Notes: generated by a model not told the origin, from the letters alone. A stretch of DNA of 64,000 bases from Pleionea mediterranea (GCF_003148745.1 NZ_QGGU01000013.1:35954-99953); one strand, 5' to 3'; positions 46,124 to 55,780 are shown, counted from the stretch's first letter. Program-made: numbers and translations.

Positions 46124-47258
46124 GAGTAGTGATCCATTGCTCGGGCAGGTAGAGCCGCCATTGATTAAGCCCGGCGGCAAATCGTCGCCATTCGTTTAAG
46201 TGTTGAGTTTCGGGCGGTAGCAGTTGGTGCTGACGGTAATTCACCGGCAGCAAATAGCCCTGACCGGTTTTTAAATAGTCTTCAAGTTCCGCCATGGGTG
46301 GTTCCCAGGCTTTTACCAGAACCAGTTGTTCACCGCTGTGTTGCTCCGCCTGATGTTGTTGTTCATCGCTGGCCAGAGGCCCTGCAAACAGTTCTGAGGA
46401 TTGACGGCATTGCGACGGCAATTGTTGCTTGATGGGATCACTCAAACCGGCCCAGTTGGTTATCGCTAAATGGCTGGGCAGTGTATGGGTGATATCACTT
46501 AATGTCGGCGAGGAAGGCTGACGACGTTGGTGCTGTTGCCACTGTTGATCAAGCTGGGTCTGAATATCCTGTTGCGACTGACGGCTTAACCAGAATCGGG
46601 TAACCAGAAACAGAACCCCTCTGGCGAAAAAGGAATAAACCAGTAAGGTGGCGAATACAAACGGCCACCAGTTAGCAAACGCCAGCGTATTCGGGTCGCT
46701 CGTCAGTGCGCCCTGTGTCAGCTGGGTCAGTCGTGAGTCCTGCGTCGCCTGTAGCAAGGCCAGGTCTGGCTGGGCGGCTTGCCAGAACCACCAGGGCGAG
46801 GCAATGGTGTTTAACATCGGCAACAGATCGCTGGCGTCCAGTAAGGTACTGCGCCAGACAAAGTTGATGTCGGTAACCAGCAGCAATAAAACAAACGTGA
46901 GCATACTGGCTACTGCGTAGGCTAAAGCGGCGGCCTGACTTTGCATAAACAGCCAAAGCTTATCCAGTCGTTTTTGTTGCAGCTGATGCAACACCCGCGA
47001 TTGACTGGCGGATAAAATCGGCAGCTTGCTGGTCAGTCTGGCAAGGTTGATGCCTTTACCGGTGATAAGTGAGCCAATGGAGATCACAATGCTGAGCAGA
47101 GGGATAAACACAAACACCAGCAACAAATACAGCACATTAACGCGCCCTTGCTCGTCACCACTGAGCGCCGCAAAGCTGAGTAAAAAGCCAAGCGCGAGGC
47201 CAGTGAATAAAATCGGCCAGGAAAGTTTATAAATGGGTTGCGGCTGAGATGACTGCAC
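46116..47258 (-). CDS. DUF2868 domain membrane protein
   Basis: 380 aa, GTG start. Hydrophobic helices around 12-32, 42-65 and 103-128, plus another near 200, fit a DUF2868-type integral membrane protein. A Gln-rich soluble part follows. The C-terminus (LPEQWITTHD) overlaps the start of the GTPase. DUF2868 and DUF3482 GTPase genes are typically adjacent, which is the main reason for the name. Confidence 0.85.
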   Translation of the reverse strand: MQSSQPQPIYKLSWPILFTGLALGFLLSFAALSGDEQGRVNVLYLLLVFVFIPLLSIVISIGSLITGKGINLARLTSKLPILSASQSRVLHQLQQKRLDKLWLFMQSQAAALAYAVASMLTFVLLLLVTDINFVWRSTLLDASDLLPMLNTIASPWWFWQAAQPDLALLQATQDSRLTQLTQGALTSDPNTLAFANWWPFVFATLLVYSFFARGVLFLVTRFWLSRQSQQDIQTQLDQQWQQHQRRQPSSPTLSDITHTLPSHLAITNWAGLSDPIKQQLPSQCRQSSELFAGPLASDEQQHQAEQHSGEQLVLVKAWEPPMAELEDYLKTGQGYLLPVNYRQHQLLPPETQHLNEWRRFAAGLNQWRLYLPEQWITTHD

Positions 47259-47563
47259 AATTCACCGTTGATTTAGAGTTATCGTAAACGTGATTTAATA
47301 AGCACGCTAATGAACAAAGGTAATGCTTTAAAATAAAGCATTAAAAGCTATTTTAGCGACTAACCTTTTCATTATAAAAGATTTTTCATCATAATGGGTG
47401 GCGCAAGGGGTGGCGCAGGCAAAATCGCCAAGGGTAAAGTGTAAGCAGCCGTAAACACGATTAACTATCCTTATCTTTAAATAGTCACCAATAAATAACC
47501 ATCGATCGGGTATTACCGGCTGTGGTCGCGGTTTATATCGTTATCTGCCTTTTCAGTATCAGT
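47259..47563. other. 305-bp intergenic gap with one hairpin
   Basis: No credible gene. The only structure is a perfect 9-bp hairpin, AATGCTTTA/TAAAGCATT (47322-47342), without a T-run. A GGTGGCGCA phrase is repeated near 47400-47420. Confidence 0.5.
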
Positions 47564-49945
47564 CTAGTCAGAACCGGATTCCTTAGAACCAGATTTCGAA
47601 GAACCGGAATTTGAAGAATCGGATTGTGAAGAGTTAGCACCGTTTTTATTGTCCTGCTCACTGTCATCATCCGGATCGGGATCCAGCTCAAGCACTTCGC
47701 CTGCAATGGTAAAGGCCGTGGGTGGAAAGTCGGTTAATAATTCTTTTATATCAATGTTAAATCGGCCTCTGAAATTATCGCCGTCCAGCTCGGCGGGAAA
47801 AAACACCAGTTGAGAATCTTTCGATTGCTGCTTAATGGTTTCAATTGTGATCTCATCCAGAGTCTCTATAGAGGCTTCAATTCGAATGGTTTCCAGAAAC
47901 TCTTCAAACTCATGTTCGGTGCGGCCTTTGCCGTCTTTTTTTGCCTGAGCCAATACGCGGATCTGCGCGTGTGACCAGGCTTCGGTACGGGTGATCAGAT
48001 AGCTGAACAGCAACATTAATTTTGAAGTTGCACCGCCCACCCACCAGATATCGATTTGTGGCGGTTCATCGCCATTATTATTAACTTTTTCAAATGACTT
48101 AAACTCTGCCGCAAGCGCCACCACATTAAATCCGGCATTTAATACGCAGTTGATATTGTCGGCGTAGTTTTTCTGTTTGTCGCTTTGCAGGTTATCCGCC
48201 ACCGACAGCCAGTTCAGTAAAATGGTGTTGGCTTTTATTGGACCGACGCCGTAAGCCTGCAGCAGAATTTTCAGTCCGGTGGAAAAATCCGGCGCCTCTA
48301 TCACCAGTGGAAAAGCCTTTGCTTTCGAGTCATCAATCGACGCCTGATACTCCTCGAGTACTTTGTCTCGATCGGGTTTTTGCTGGTCTTTTTGTTGTCC
48401 GTTTTGTTTATCTGTTTGCTTACCTTTTTGATTATTTTTTTGTTCCAAAATTTGAACCATGGTGGTGACACCACTGTTGCCTTCTATCAAGGCAGAAAAA
48501 AACAACAGGGCGCGACGATGATCCGGCTCTTTGGAAAAAATTAAGGTTTGTGGTCGCCAGTCACCCGGATGTTCCGGTAATGAGTTGACTTTTATCAAGT
48601 GCTCGCGAATATGTTTAAAGTGCGCGCCTCGTTGATGATCGGCCCACCGATGTTGATGCTGTGTTTTTTGCAGGTAATGAAAAATACCAAACAAAACCGA
48701 AGCCGCAACAATGGATGCGGTCGGGTTGATCGCCAGCATAACCACCACGCAGGCAATGGCACCGGCCAAACTGACGTATTTATGCGACAGTTTAAAATTC
48801 GGTCGAAACGATGGGTTGGCAGTGTCGGAAGCAAAAAAGGTTGCGTAATTAAGTAGCGCATAAGACGCGAGAAAAAACATGGTAATGATGGGCGCCAGAA
48901 AGTTCAGGTTGCCCAGTGCAATGGCCGTTAGCGCAATCGCCAGAGACGCCAGAATAGCATTGCGCGGGTTATCGTCTTTGCCGTGACCTTTGGCAAAAAT
49001 CGATAAGTTGGGAATAAGCCGGTCTTTGCCCATGGCTTGTAACACCCGGGGCGCGCCAAGCATGGATGCCATACCGGAAGACGCCGTTGCCGCAATCACA
49101 CCGGCAGCCACCAGGATGCCCACGGAGGATAATTCGCGCATCACGTAATAATTGTTTTTGAGTTCACTGAGTTCGCTGCCACTGGCAAGAAAAAACGCCG
49201 TGGCCAGATAAATCAACATGGACACCGCAATGGCTAAAAAGGTACCCAGCGGGATCGCCTTGGAAGGATCTTTAAGATCACCGGACATATTTAATCCCTG
49301 AGTAAAGCCCGAAATTGCCGGGAAAAACAGCGCAAAGGCAATCCAGAAAGATTCGGACTTTTGTTCCAGTACCCAGTTTTCTGCCAGTCGCTCCTGACTG
49401 AAGTTTTGCACGCCGCCCCAAAAAAACGTCAGTAAACTCAGGCCAACAATCGCCATAACCACAAATTGCAATTTGGTCGCCCAGTCGGCGCCTATCCAGG
49501 CACTGACAAACAATAACAGGGTAACGGCAAAGGCTATTTTGCGCGCGGTGATCCACTCTGGCCAGTCGTTAATGGTCACCAAAACTTCACCCAGACCAAT
49601 GGTGTAAAACGCAATGGCAACCGAAATGGAAATAAACAGTGTTAAACCAAGTGCTCCACCAAACTCAGGGCCAAGGGTGCGAGAAATCACATAATAAAAA
49701 CCACCGCCTTTAACCCGTTTGTCGGTGGATATAACCGCAAGCGATAATCCGGTAATGGTGCAAATGGTAAAGGCGATCAACATGATGATTAATGTTTCTG
49801 CCAGTCCCACCATGCCAACCACATAGCCGGTACGCAAAAATAAAATAATGCCCAGGATGGTCAGTACACTTGGCGTAAATACACCGGCAAACATGCCAAA
49901 TTTTGACGATTGCTCGGCTTCACCAAAGGTAAACGATTTCTTCAC
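47564..49945 (-). CDS. SLC12-type cation-chloride cotransporter family permease
   Basis: 793 aa, GTG start with GAGG upstream. Twelve or so hydrophobic helices fill the first 440 residues, starting with TFGEAEQSSKFGMFAGVFTPS and IILFLRTGYVVG. Features such as RVLQAMGKDRLIPNL and a long soluble C-terminal half match the bacterial relatives of Na-K-Cl cotransporters. The C-terminus ends in a 15-bp repeat-encoded Ser/Gly tail. The transported ion is not proved by sequence. Part of the amino-acid permease superfamily. Confidence 0.88.
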   Translation of the reverse strand: MKKSFTFGEAEQSSKFGMFAGVFTPSVLTILGIILFLRTGYVVGMVGLAETLIIMLIAFTICTITGLSLAVISTDKRVKGGGFYYVISRTLGPEFGGALGLTLFISISVAIAFYTIGLGEVLVTINDWPEWITARKIAFAVTLLLFVSAWIGADWATKLQFVVMAIVGLSLLTFFWGGVQNFSQERLAENWVLEQKSESFWIAFALFFPAISGFTQGLNMSGDLKDPSKAIPLGTFLAIAVSMLIYLATAFFLASGSELSELKNNYYVMRELSSVGILVAAGVIAATASSGMASMLGAPRVLQAMGKDRLIPNLSIFAKGHGKDDNPRNAILASLAIALTAIALGNLNFLAPIITMFFLASYALLNYATFFASDTANPSFRPNFKLSHKYVSLAGAIACVVVMLAINPTASIVAASVLFGIFHYLQKTQHQHRWADHQRGAHFKHIREHLIKVNSLPEHPGDWRPQTLIFSKEPDHRRALLFFSALIEGNSGVTTMVQILEQKNNQKGKQTDKQNGQQKDQQKPDRDKVLEEYQASIDDSKAKAFPLVIEAPDFSTGLKILLQAYGVGPIKANTILLNWLSVADNLQSDKQKNYADNINCVLNAGFNVVALAAEFKSFEKVNNNGDEPPQIDIWWVGGATSKLMLLFSYLITRTEAWSHAQIRVLAQAKKDGKGRTEHEFEEFLETIRIEASIETLDEITIETIKQQSKDSQLVFFPAELDGDNFRGRFNIDIKELLTDFPPTAFTIAGEVLELDPDPDDDSEQDNKNGANSSQSDSSNSGSSKSGSKESGSD
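47570..47629 (-). repeat. 15-bp tandem repeat x4 in the SLC12-type gene
   Basis: Four 15-bp units at the extreme 3' end of the gene encode Ser/Gly-rich pentapeptides (such as SGSKE, SGSSK, SNSGS). Same period as in btuB, cobT and VF530. Confidence 0.85.
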
Positions 49946-50084
49946 AAATAAACCTCAAACAATTCAGTTACGGGTTATAGAGTGTTGATCATGATTTTTA
50001 CTATACGTAAGTTTTGTAAGAAAGGATATGGGGCGGGGTGAGTGATAATGGTGAATACTTAGCTTTCAAAGGCCACAGACACTT

Positions 50085-50925
50085 CAGATTGTATCTAGAG
50101 ATTCGTGTTAAAAAGTCAAGTTCAAGAGCGTTTCGCATCGCTGCGCTTACATGGCCGTTGATTGTTCCATTCATAAACGGCATTTCCGACATCCATGTCG
50201 GTCCGAGTTCCTTTTTCCAAGGCCGTTAATGCAGGAGCAATTAATTGTCAGGAAAAGTGGGTCGCTAGTGGGCGAAACCCAGACGATAAGGTTGGCAATG
50301 ATTTCTTGAGAAAAACTCAAAGTCAAAAGCGTTTCGCATCGCTACGCTTGCATGCGAGTTCCTTTTTCCAAGAGCTGAAAAAGGAACCAAAAAAGCCCTT
50401 ATCCGTTACCACGGGGGTATTTGATCTGAGTGTATATCGAAGTCAAAGTAATCCTGAAACACTAAGTGTTGATATCGTATTGCTGACGCGAGGAATATAA
50501 GTACGATCGGAAGCGAGTGATTTTAAATGTTTTACTACTTAGATTTAAATTAAAAGTTGTGGAAAGTCTTAACTTTCATAGAAGTGTTAAACTCAAAAAC
50601 ACTTCTGAGTGTATGTCTAGAAATACGCGTCAGCAATCAACCGGCAAGTTTTAGTTTCAATGTTTGCTTATACATTCCGGCAATGATGAGCAAGTTGCTA
50701 GCGCAGCGACAAAGATTTTTTGCTTCCTTTTGTATCAACTGACAAAAGGGAGGCGCCGAGTGGCGAAATGCAAGCTATCCGACTAGCATGTAGATTAAAG
50801 TACAAAATGCTTCTTCAATTTAAAAGATAAAAAGTCAAAAGCGTTTCGCATCTCTGCGCATGCATGGCCGTCGATTGTTCCGTTCATAAACGGTATTACC
50901 GACATCCATGTCGGTCCGAGCTCCT
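50085..50925. repeat. Modular intergenic repeat, copy C
   Basis: Same family as 28733-29590, in another order: a tail remnant, a head with CCGACATCCATGTCGG (50186-50201) cut off by a segment related to copy D, then a second head with GTTCCTTTTT/AAAAAGGAAC (50358-50387), the middle module, the tail (50581-50830), and a last head with CCGACATCCATGTCGG (50899-50914) that ends at the pirin stop codon. ORFs that cross it are not coding. Confidence 0.9.
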
Positions 50926-51804
50926 TCACTCGGTTAGTCTACCATTGCGATAATCACTCACGGCTTGTTCAATTTGTTCCGGAGTATTCATCACAAACGG
51001 TCCCCAGTTGGCAATGGGCTCATTCAATGGTTTTCCGGCCAGCACCAAAAAGTGACTGCTGTGTTGCGTTGGATTGTCGATGGTAAGTTGATCGCCGTTG
51101 CCGGTTTGTGCCATTTGCTGCGCGTTAATGTGTTTATCACCAAGGGTCACGCTGCCTTCGTAAACATAAACCATAACTGCGTGCTCGGCGGGCACTGGCA
51201 AATTAAATTGTTCGCCGGCTTTTAAAGCAACGTCTAAATAAATTGGCGCGGTACTGATACCACTGACGGCACCTTGTATCGGATTTTGACTAGAGGCGTT
51301 ATGATTCGCATCATCAGGTAGGGTCAGTTCGCCAGCAATCACTTTTACCGTGGCGTTTTTGGTCTCAACCACCGGAATGTCTTTCGACTTGATGTCTTTG
51401 TAATGGGGATCGTTCATTTTTTCTGCCGCTGGCAGATTGATCCAGAGCTGAAACCCGCGCATTTTTCCTTCAACCTGTTGTGGCATTTCCGAATGAATAA
51501 TGCCCCGTGCTGCGGTCATCCACTGCACATCGCCGGACTGTAATAGACCTTCGTTATCCATGTGATCCCGATGCAGCATATTGCCCTCGAGCATATAGGT
51601 CACTGTTTCAAATCCTCGATGCGGATGAGAAGGAAATCCGGCGATATAATCATCGGCGTTGTCGCTGTTAAATTCGTCCAGCATCAGGAAAGGATCGAAG
51701 GCTTTAAGACCGCCATTGCCAATCAGCCGGGTTAATTTAACGCCGGCGCCATCGGAAGCGGGGCGGCCAGTGATAATATGGGCCACATTACGTTGTTTCA
51801 TCAT
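50926..51804 (-). CDS. Pirin family protein
   Basis: 292 aa bicupin. Metal ligands in HPHRGFETVTYMLEG and HRDH, then GDVQWMTAARGIIHSEMP. Pirins bind iron, may act as quercetin-degrading or redox-sensing enzymes, and their substrate here is not known. The stop codon is right at the edge of repeat copy C, so the C-terminus may have been set by repeat insertion. The azoR gene lies upstream in the same direction. Confidence 0.92.
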   Translation of the reverse strand: MMKQRNVAHIITGRPASDGAGVKLTRLIGNGGLKAFDPFLMLDEFNSDNADDYIAGFPSHPHRGFETVTYMLEGNMLHRDHMDNEGLLQSGDVQWMTAARGIIHSEMPQQVEGKMRGFQLWINLPAAEKMNDPHYKDIKSKDIPVVETKNATVKVIAGELTLPDDANHNASSQNPIQGAVSGISTAPIYLDVALKAGEQFNLPVPAEHAVMVYVYEGSVTLGDKHINAQQMAQTGNGDQLTIDNPTQHSSHFLVLAGKPLNEPIANWGPFVMNTPEQIEQAVSDYRNGRLTE

Positions 51805-51834
51805 GACTCTCCTTAATAAAGATTCTATTCAAGC

Positions 51835-51882
51835 AATTCTCTATACAGATAATTCTCTATACAAGTAAACTCTCTGTTCAAA
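51835..51882. repeat. 16-bp tandem repeat x3
   Basis: Three diverged 16-bp units, consensus AATTCTCTATACAGAT, in the 86-bp gap between azoR and pirin. A shorter related piece (ATTCTATTCAAG) precedes them. They lie in the pirin leader. Confidence 0.7.
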
Positions 51883-51890
51883 CACATGCT

Positions 51891-52508
51891 TTATAAAGCA
51901 ATCGAACTGCCTTGCGTGAGTTGGTTTATGTGAGCACTGGCTTCTGACAGCGCCCGGGTTTTGGTTGGTTCACCCATATTCAATCCTTCGGCGTATATTA
52001 CCTCGATACTGGTGATGCCTAAAAAGTTCAAAAAGGTTTTAATAAAAGGGATTTGGCTATCGGCCGGACTGTCTTTGTATTGACCACCACGGGTCGCTAA
52101 CAGATACACGGTTTTATCGCCAAGTAATCCTTCGGGACCTTGATCGGTGTATCGAAAAGTAACGCCAGCCCGGGCAATAAAATCGAACCAGGCTTTTAGC
52201 ATGGAAGGCACACCAAAGTTGTACATGGGCAGGCCAATCACCCAGAGATCCGCTGCTTTGGCATCGGCAATTTGTTGGTCGGCGTAAGCGACTATCTGCT
52301 GTTGCTCCGGGGTTTGTTCTTCAGGGGCTTGCATCAGCGCTTGCAGTGCCTTGCCATCAAAGTGTGGGACAGGCTGCTCGGCGAACGACTTTTTAATAAT
52401 ATGCGTGTTGTTGGCAGTGGCTTTAAGACGAGCCAGCAGTTGATTGCTTAACTGACTGGATACGCCATTTTCGGCAAATAAGCTGGATTCAATATGTAGA
52501 ATGTTCAT
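51891..52508 (-). CDS. azoR: FMN-dependent NADH-azoreductase AzoR
   Basis: 205 aa flavodoxin-like quinone/azo reductase. ILHIESSLFAENGVSSQLSNQLL and GLPMYNFGVPSMLKAWFDFIARAGVTFRY match the AzoR family closely, including the flavin-binding PMYNF segment. It is divergent from a LysR regulator gene, a common arrangement for azoR. Pirin downstream may be in the same transcript. Confidence 0.93.
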   Translation of the reverse strand: MNILHIESSLFAENGVSSQLSNQLLARLKATANNTHIIKKSFAEQPVPHFDGKALQALMQAPEEQTPEQQQIVAYADQQIADAKAADLWVIGLPMYNFGVPSMLKAWFDFIARAGVTFRYTDQGPEGLLGDKTVYLLATRGGQYKDSPADSQIPFIKTFLNFLGITSIEVIYAEGLNMGEPTKTRALSEASAHINQLTQGSSIAL

Positions 52509-52542
52509 CGGTCACCTCATGTGGTTGAGCGGTTTAAGTTTG

Positions 52543-52559
52543 TATATCCTCATGATATA
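52543..52559. promoter_or_regulatory. Candidate LysR-type operator
   Basis: TATATC-CTCAT-GATATA is a perfect 6-bp inverted repeat in the azoR/lysR intergenic region and fits the T-N11-A pattern of LysR-type regulators. Two ATCGATTT direct repeats (52568-52575 and 52602-52609) lie beside it. Confidence 0.5.
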
Positions 52560-52648
52560 TTCAAATAATCGATTTTAAATGGTTTGAAATAGATGGTTAT
52601 TATCGATTTCTTAGATTGAATAAGCTGTTTAACCCGTGAGTGGACCCT

Positions 52649-53575
52649 ATGAATCTTTCACCGAAAATCACCCTGGAACAGTGGGCATCGCTGGTGGCGG
52701 TGGTCAATGAAGGCAGTTACGCCAAAGCCGCCGATCTGCTGAATAAAAGTCAGTCCACGGTGAGTTACGCCATTTCTCGCATCGAAGAGCATCTGGGTGG
52801 CCAGGTATTAAAACTGCATGGCCGCAAAGCCGAGCTCACCGATTTGGGCAAGGTGATGGTGCGTAAGGCAAAAAAGCTACTGGAAGAAGTGGATGGCATT
52901 GAGCAATTGGCGCAATGCGTGTCTCGTGGCTGGGAAGCGGAAGTCAGTATTGCGGTGGATGTGATTTATCCCATCAACGAAGTGCTCGATGTGATCGAAC
53001 TGTTTACCGAGCAGGGTGAAACCGCGACACGGGTACGATTTTTAGAAACCTCCCTGTCCGGAACCGATGAAGCCCTGCTTGATGGCCTGGCCGATCTGGT
53101 GATTGCACCAAGAGTACCGCCGGGATTTATTGGCGAGCAGTTCGACAGCATTGAGTTTCTGGCAGTGGCGCACAAGGATCACCCATTGCATAGCATTGAT
53201 CGCCCCATTACCATTCATGATCTCGAAAGCTATCGTCAGGTGGTGTTGCGTGATACCGGCACCAAACGAACTCAGGATGCTGGTTGGCTGGGCAGTGAAC
53301 AACGCATAACCGTGTCGCATTTTTCAACCTCGGTTAATGTGGTTAAGCGGGGTCTGGCGTTCGGCTGGTTGCCCACCGGATATACTCAGGCCGAATTGCA
53401 AAGCGGTGAGTTAAAACCGCTGAATCTTGAACAAGGCGCAAAGCGCAGCATCAACTTGTTTTTAATTAATGCCCGAGGTGAACGGGCAGGACCAGCGGTA
53501 CGATTATTAATGGAATTGTTTTTAAAGCAGAGCAAGCAAAAAGCCTTGGCCAAAAAAGGAGCGCGCACCGAATGA
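52649..53575 (+). CDS. LysR-family transcriptional regulator
   Basis: 308 aa from the ATG at 52649 with GAGTGG upstream; a GTG at 52640 is possible. The winged helix-turn-helix covers the first 70 residues (LVAVVNEGSYAKAADLLNKSQSTVSYAISRIEEHLG), and the rest is the effector-binding fold. It is divergent from azoR and overlaps murI by 4 bp. Probable target: the azoR-pirin unit. Overlap with murI would couple a stress-type regulator to cell wall synthesis, which is unusual. Confidence 0.92.
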   Translation: MNLSPKITLEQWASLVAVVNEGSYAKAADLLNKSQSTVSYAISRIEEHLGGQVLKLHGRKAELTDLGKVMVRKAKKLLEEVDGIEQLAQCVSRGWEAEVSIAVDVIYPINEVLDVIELFTEQGETATRVRFLETSLSGTDEALLDGLADLVIAPRVPPGFIGEQFDSIEFLAVAHKDHPLHSIDRPITIHDLESYRQVVLRDTGTKRTQDAGWLGSEQRITVSHFSTSVNVVKRGLAFGWLPTGYTQAELQSGELKPLNLEQGAKRSINLFLINARGERAGPAVRLLMELFLKQSKQKALAKKGARTE

Positions 53576-54354
53576 GTCAGAAAGTTCTGGTGATGGATTC
53601 CGGCATTGGCGGTTTAACGGTTCTGCAACACATTCAACAGCAATTACCGCAAGTTCATTGCCATTATCTGGCGGACAATGATTTTTTTCCTTACGGCAGT
53701 AAAACCGAACTGGAACTGGAGCAACGTATTGAACAGTTGTTGTTAACATTACTGCATAACCAACATTTTGATGCAGTAATTATTGCCTGCAATTCTGCCA
53801 GCACTGCGGTACTGGATTATCTGCGTTCGCGTTTTAAGTTTCCGATTATTGGCGTGGTGCCCGCCATTAAACCGGCAGCGCAATTAACGCAAAACAAAAC
53901 CATTGGCTTGTTGGCAACCGAAGGTACGGTAAATCGACCCTATACCGATCAACTGATCAATGATTTTGCTAGCGATTGCAAAGTGATCCGCATTGCTTCG
54001 GCGGAGCTTGTCACCTACGCCGAAATGAAAATAAACGGATTACCTGTTGAGCGCTCGGCATTAAAAGCGGTGATCCAGCCATTCGTTGATGAGAATGCCG
54101 ATGTGGTTGTGCTGGGTTGCACCCACTTCCCGTGGTTTAAGCAGGAGTTTTCCGAAATTGCGCGCTACATTCAATGGATTGATTCTGGCGATGCCATTGC
54201 CAGACGACTGAAACAGGTGTTAAAAGAAACCGAGTCCGTTGCAACAGAGTCGTTGACCGATCAGGAAATTTCGCGATTTTATTTTACCGGCAAGTCATAC
54301 CCGATTAAGTTAACCGAAACCTTCGAAATGGAACCGGAAAAACTGTTACCCTGA
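53572..54354 (+). CDS. murI: Glutamate racemase MurI
   Basis: 260 aa. Converts L-glutamate to D-glutamate for peptidoglycan. Both catalytic cysteines are visible: Cys73 (IIACNSAST) and Cys183 (VLGCTHFPW). DSGIGGLTVLQHI at the N-terminus is the family signature. The ATGA overlap with the LysR gene puts the two on one transcript, so murI may use that promoter. Confidence 0.95.
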   Translation: MSQKVLVMDSGIGGLTVLQHIQQQLPQVHCHYLADNDFFPYGSKTELELEQRIEQLLLTLLHNQHFDAVIIACNSASTAVLDYLRSRFKFPIIGVVPAIKPAAQLTQNKTIGLLATEGTVNRPYTDQLINDFASDCKVIRIASAELVTYAEMKINGLPVERSALKAVIQPFVDENADVVVLGCTHFPWFKQEFSEIARYIQWIDSGDAIARRLKQVLKETESVATESLTDQEISRFYFTGKSYPIKLTETFEMEPEKLLP

Positions 54355-54419
54355 CCGTGTAAATCTATAATCATTAATGGCTGTTTTTAAAGGGGACTGT
54401 CATTAAAGGAGAGTCATTC

Positions 54420-55010
54420 ATGAAAAAATGCCATAACGATAAATTTTATTGCTGGACAGAGTTTAATCCAGAGCGTGATATCGATTTTCACAGTTATGTA
54501 TGGGTGCGTGAGCAGGGCAATGTTGTGATCGATCCTTTGTCCATTTCATTACATGACTTAAAACATTTGCAGTCACTGGGTGAGACCAGCCATGTGATAG
54601 TAACCAATTCCGATCATATTCGTGATGCAAAAAACCTGGCAACAATTCTCGAAGCAAAATTAATTGGCCCAAAAGGCGAGCAGGCAATTTTTCCAATTGA
54701 GTGTGATGCATGGCTGGGTGAAGGCGATACACTTATCGACGGCCTGCAGGTATTCGAAATGCAGGGCTCAAAAACACCCGGAGAGCTGGCACTGTTAATT
54801 GATAACACCACACTGATTACCGGAGATTTAATTCGATCCCACCAAGGCGGTCGTTTGTGCTTACTGCCCGATAAAAAGTTAACCGATAAAGCTGCCGCCA
54901 AAGCATCGGTTAAAAAGCTGGCTCAAATAGATTCGATAAAGTCAGTATTGGTGTGTGATGGCTGGCCGGTGTTTAATGGCGGTGTCAGTTTACTTAAAGA
55001 TATTTTGTAA
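54420..55010 (+). CDS. Metallo-beta-lactamase-fold protein with degenerate metal site
   Basis: 196 aa with AAAGGAG upstream. The fold is suggested by NVVIDPLSI, VIVTNSDHIRDAKNLA, GELALLIDNTTLITGDLIRSH and VLVCDGWPVF. At the place of HxHxD the sequence is SDHIRD, so a full binuclear zinc site is unlikely. It may have lost catalysis or use another metal set. It follows murI by 66 bp. Confidence 0.75.
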   Translation: MKKCHNDKFYCWTEFNPERDIDFHSYVWVREQGNVVIDPLSISLHDLKHLQSLGETSHVIVTNSDHIRDAKNLATILEAKLIGPKGEQAIFPIECDAWLGEGDTLIDGLQVFEMQGSKTPGELALLIDNTTLITGDLIRSHQGGRLCLLPDKKLTDKAAAKASVKKLAQIDSIKSVLVCDGWPVFNGGVSLLKDIL

Positions 55011-55070
55011 ATACTCAACTAATTGAACTCAAATGAATAACTGGTAAATAATATAGAAGGCTTTAACAAA

Positions 55071-55136
55071 ATGGCATACTTTGAAAGTGAAACCATCAAA
55101 GGCTATAAGACCAAAAGACGTGTATACTTAAGTTAA
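55071..55136 (+). CDS. Possible small ORF or gene fragment (21 aa)
   Basis: ATG with GAAGG ten bases upstream; reads MAYFESETIKGYKTKRRVYL before its last Ser. It is too short to judge and could be a leader peptide or the tail of a lost gene. Confidence 0.25.
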   Translation: MAYFESETIKGYKTKRRVYLS

Positions 55137-55161
55137 TCAATAGTTAAAGAAATTAATTGCT

Positions 55162-55725
55162 ATGTCGAATGAAACAGAATATCAGAATAACCCGCTACAA
55201 GGCGTTGGTTTACAAACCATATTGACAGAAATTGTTGATCATTATGGTTTTAAAATTTTATACGCGTATTTAAATATTAACTGCTTTAAAACCAATCCCA
55301 GTATTGAGTCGAGCTTAAAATTTCTTAAAAAAACCGACTGGGCGCGTGAGAAGGTTGAGTCATTCTATTTGTATAAGTATAAAAACTTGCCAAGAGCATC
55401 AGCCAAACAGTTTGAGTTACCACCAAGGGATCGCATTATTCCGGAGGATCATAAACCCGGAAAACCTGCTGAGCTGACTTTAAAGCAAGCAGAGAATATT
55501 CGTGAAATGCGTATCAAACGCGCGGAGGAAAAAGAGCAAAAAATGGGCAACCGGGCATACGCTCATAAAAAACCTCGTCCTAATAAAGCTGAGAACTTAA
55601 AAACAGATAACGCAAAAACAGAGAATTCAAAAACAGAGAGCTCAAAAGCAAAGAATACAAGAACAGAAACTTCAAAAAGCAGCAATCAAGACAGTGATGA
55701 TCCCTGGGCGAGCTGGAAAAAGTAA
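55162..55725 (+). CDS. VF530 family (DUF2132) DNA-binding protein with repeat tail
   Basis: 187 aa. The first 75 residues are the VF530 core: [54 protein letters not shown]530 proteins are small DNA-binding-like folds, usually about 75-90 aa. Here the core is followed by 100 residues of basic, low-complexity sequence including five pentapeptide units ([25 protein letters not shown]) and ends in DDPWASWKK. The tail could increase nucleic-acid affinity. Confidence 0.88.
   Translation: MSNETEYQNNPLQGVGLQTILTEIVDHYGFKILYAYLNINCFKTNPSIESSLKFLKKTDWAREKVESFYLYKYKNLPRASAKQFELPPRDRIIPEDHKPGKPAELTLKQAENIREMRIKRAEEKEQKMGNRAYAHKKPRPNKAENLKTDNAKTENSKTESSKAKNTRTETSKSSNQDSDDPWASWKK
55600..55674 (+). repeat. 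15-bp tandem repeat x5 in the VF530 gene
   Basis: Five contiguous 15-bp units, the first three close to AAAACAGAGAATTCA, encode Lys-Thr-Glu-Asn-Ser variants. Same period as the btuB, cobT and SLC12-type repeats. Confidence 0.9.
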
Positions 55726-55780
55726 GTGTAAACTCAAACAAATAGTTATTCAGTGATTATAATTATGATAAGAGCTAATT

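Noticed and set aside
50001-50500. Two short ORFs (MPFMNGTINGH-type and its neighbour) across repeat copy C
   Set aside because: They follow the repeat modules and hairpins, change between copies, and lack ribosome sites.
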